A stretch of 6,276 bases of DNA. Origin: an uncultured Rhizobiaceae group bacterium. GTDB lineage: Bacteria > Pseudomonadota > Alphaproteobacteria > Rhizobiales > Rhizobiaceae. A program made the position numbers and the translations under genes. The DNA is taken from NCBI GenBank assembly GCA_938009335.1, contig CALLHT010000043.1, positions 1-6,276 on the forward strand. Direction: 5' to 3'. Shown here piece after piece: positions 6,062 through 6,276 of the stretch (its first letter is position 1; the number at the start of each line of letters is the position of its first letter). A model generated the notes under the pieces. It was not told the DNA's origin and did not search any database. It was given only the letters and a program-made list of their open reading frames with translations.

Positions 6062-6084
6062 CGCTCAAGTGCTCTCCTTGAGCG
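6062..6084. repeat. Perfect 8-bp inverted repeat in the yjbQ leader
   Basis: CGCTCAAG, a 7-nt loop (6070-6076), then CTTGAGCG form a perfect interrupted palindrome. A third related half (TTGAG, 6053-6057) lies just inside, so the middle arm (CTCAA at 6064-6068) could pair with either neighbour. In the yjbQ transcript the outer hairpin would include part of the AAGGAG site (6074-6079) and the TTG candidate start, and the alternative 5-bp hairpin would end two nt before ATG 6050. There is no T-run on the minus strand and only TTT on the plus strand, so a terminator is unlikely. An operator or translational control hairpin is possible. Confidence 0.5.
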
Positions 6085-6113
6085 TTTAATCCTTCAGAAA
6101 TCAACAGTGAAAC

Positions 6114-6272
6114 TTACGGCGGTGCGGATTCCCAATCCCGCACTAACCCATGGCACTCGCGCAGGACGAGATCGATCTCTTCGTTGCTGCGCTTACAAGA
6201 CCCGGGCGGCGCACCCGGGCGCATGGGCGGCACTTTTCCAGGTCCGGGTGGCGCATGCTCGCGCTGTGCCAT
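6114..6272 (-). CDS. Possible small hypothetical ORF, 52 codons, may be a 3' end
   Basis: A minus-strand frame runs from ATG 6272 to TAA at 6114-6116. I do not recognise the product. The first half is Pro/Gly-rich, with two APPG copies (residues 7-10 and 21-24), and the second half looks helical and charged (NEEIDLVLREC, then HGLVRDWESAPP). G+C is highest at codon position 1 and lowest at position 2, as in real genes, but over so few codons this is weak. The frame is open to the right edge, so it may be the end of a longer gene, and its ribosome site would lie outside the window. It ends 63 nt before ATG 6050 of yjbQ, on the same strand. A plus-strand frame from ATG 6150 is also open to the edge, so the coding strand is not settled. 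Confidence 0.3.
   Translation of the reverse strand: MAQREHAPPGPGKVPPMRPGAPPGSCKRSNEEIDLVLRECHGLVRDWESAPP
6201..6255. repeat. GC-rich short imperfect repeats
   Basis: Three imperfect copies of a CCCGGG-then-GGCGCA unit occur: 6201-6213 (CCCGGGCGGCGCA), 6214-6223 (shortened, CCCGGGCGCA) and 6243-6255 (TCCGGGTGGCGCA). The first two CCCGGG blocks can also pair as a 6-bp stem with a 7-nt loop. On the minus strand two copies encode APPG in the possible small ORF. The stretch is clearly richer in G+C than the rest of the window. Confidence 0.5.
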
Positions 6273-6276
6273 AATC

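Noticed and set aside
6053..6274. 73-codon plus-strand ORF at the right edge
   Set aside because: It overlaps the inverted repeat and is in competition with the minus-strand frame. Its sequence is Arg/Ala-rich with no recognisable motif, so I treat it as a likely shadow.

Overview
The window looks like chromosomal DNA from an alphaproteobacterium. That is an inference from the protein styles: the MoaA end (ITPMTHNFCESCNRVRLTC), a non-pyrrolysine MttB-like protein, a bacterial malonyl-CoA decarboxylase, and a Crp/Fnr - DUF2892 - rhodanese cluster. Base composition is moderate by eye, and a marine Rhodobacterales or Hyphomicrobiales member would fit, but I cannot fix the genus. There are no tRNA, rRNA, CRISPR, transposase or phage signs. 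It reads as ordinary, densely packed housekeeping and accessory metabolism.

Layout. (1) Positions 1-243, plus strand: the C-terminal end of an enolase-superfamily (mandelate racemase/muconate lactonizing type) enzyme, cut by the left edge. (2) Positions 3144 down to 256, minus strand: a probable two-gene unit. An MttB-family (trimethylamine methyltransferase-like) gene is followed after 78 nt by malonyl-CoA decarboxylase, which converges tail to tail with the fragment. (3) A 132-bp divergent spacer, then plus-strand moaA (3277-4284), the radical-SAM enzyme of the first molybdenum-cofactor step. (4) Positions 6050 down to 4285, minus strand: yjbQ, a Crp/Fnr-type regulator 5 nt behind it, then a 68-nt spacer, a two-helix DUF2892 membrane protein, and a single-domain rhodanese starting 1 nt after the DUF2892 stop. 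moaA and the rhodanese gene have back-to-back stop codons with no base between them. (5) Positions 6051-6276: a leader with a perfect 8-bp inverted repeat, and a possible 52-codon minus-strand ORF in a GC-rich stretch of short repeats.

How the genes may work together. DUF2892 plus rhodanese are the two halves of E. coli YgaP, here as separate, tightly coupled genes, which suggests sulfane-sulfur handling at the membrane. The regulator just upstream lacks the Arg-Ser pair that binds cAMP in CRP, has four cysteines in its sensor half, and keeps a CRP-like RExxSR recognition helix. A perfect CGTGA-N5-TCACG palindrome lies at the end of its gene, 62 bp before the DUF2892 start codon. Together these suggest a local thiol- or sulfur-responsive switch, which is a hypothesis. 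The MttB-like/malonyl-CoA decarboxylase pair may link demethylation of a methylated amine to a pathway that produces malonyl-CoA, which is also a hypothesis.

Two start codons are moved inward from the longest ORF on Shine-Dalgarno evidence: the MttB-like gene to 3144 and the Crp/Fnr gene to 5568. The yjbQ start stays uncertain.
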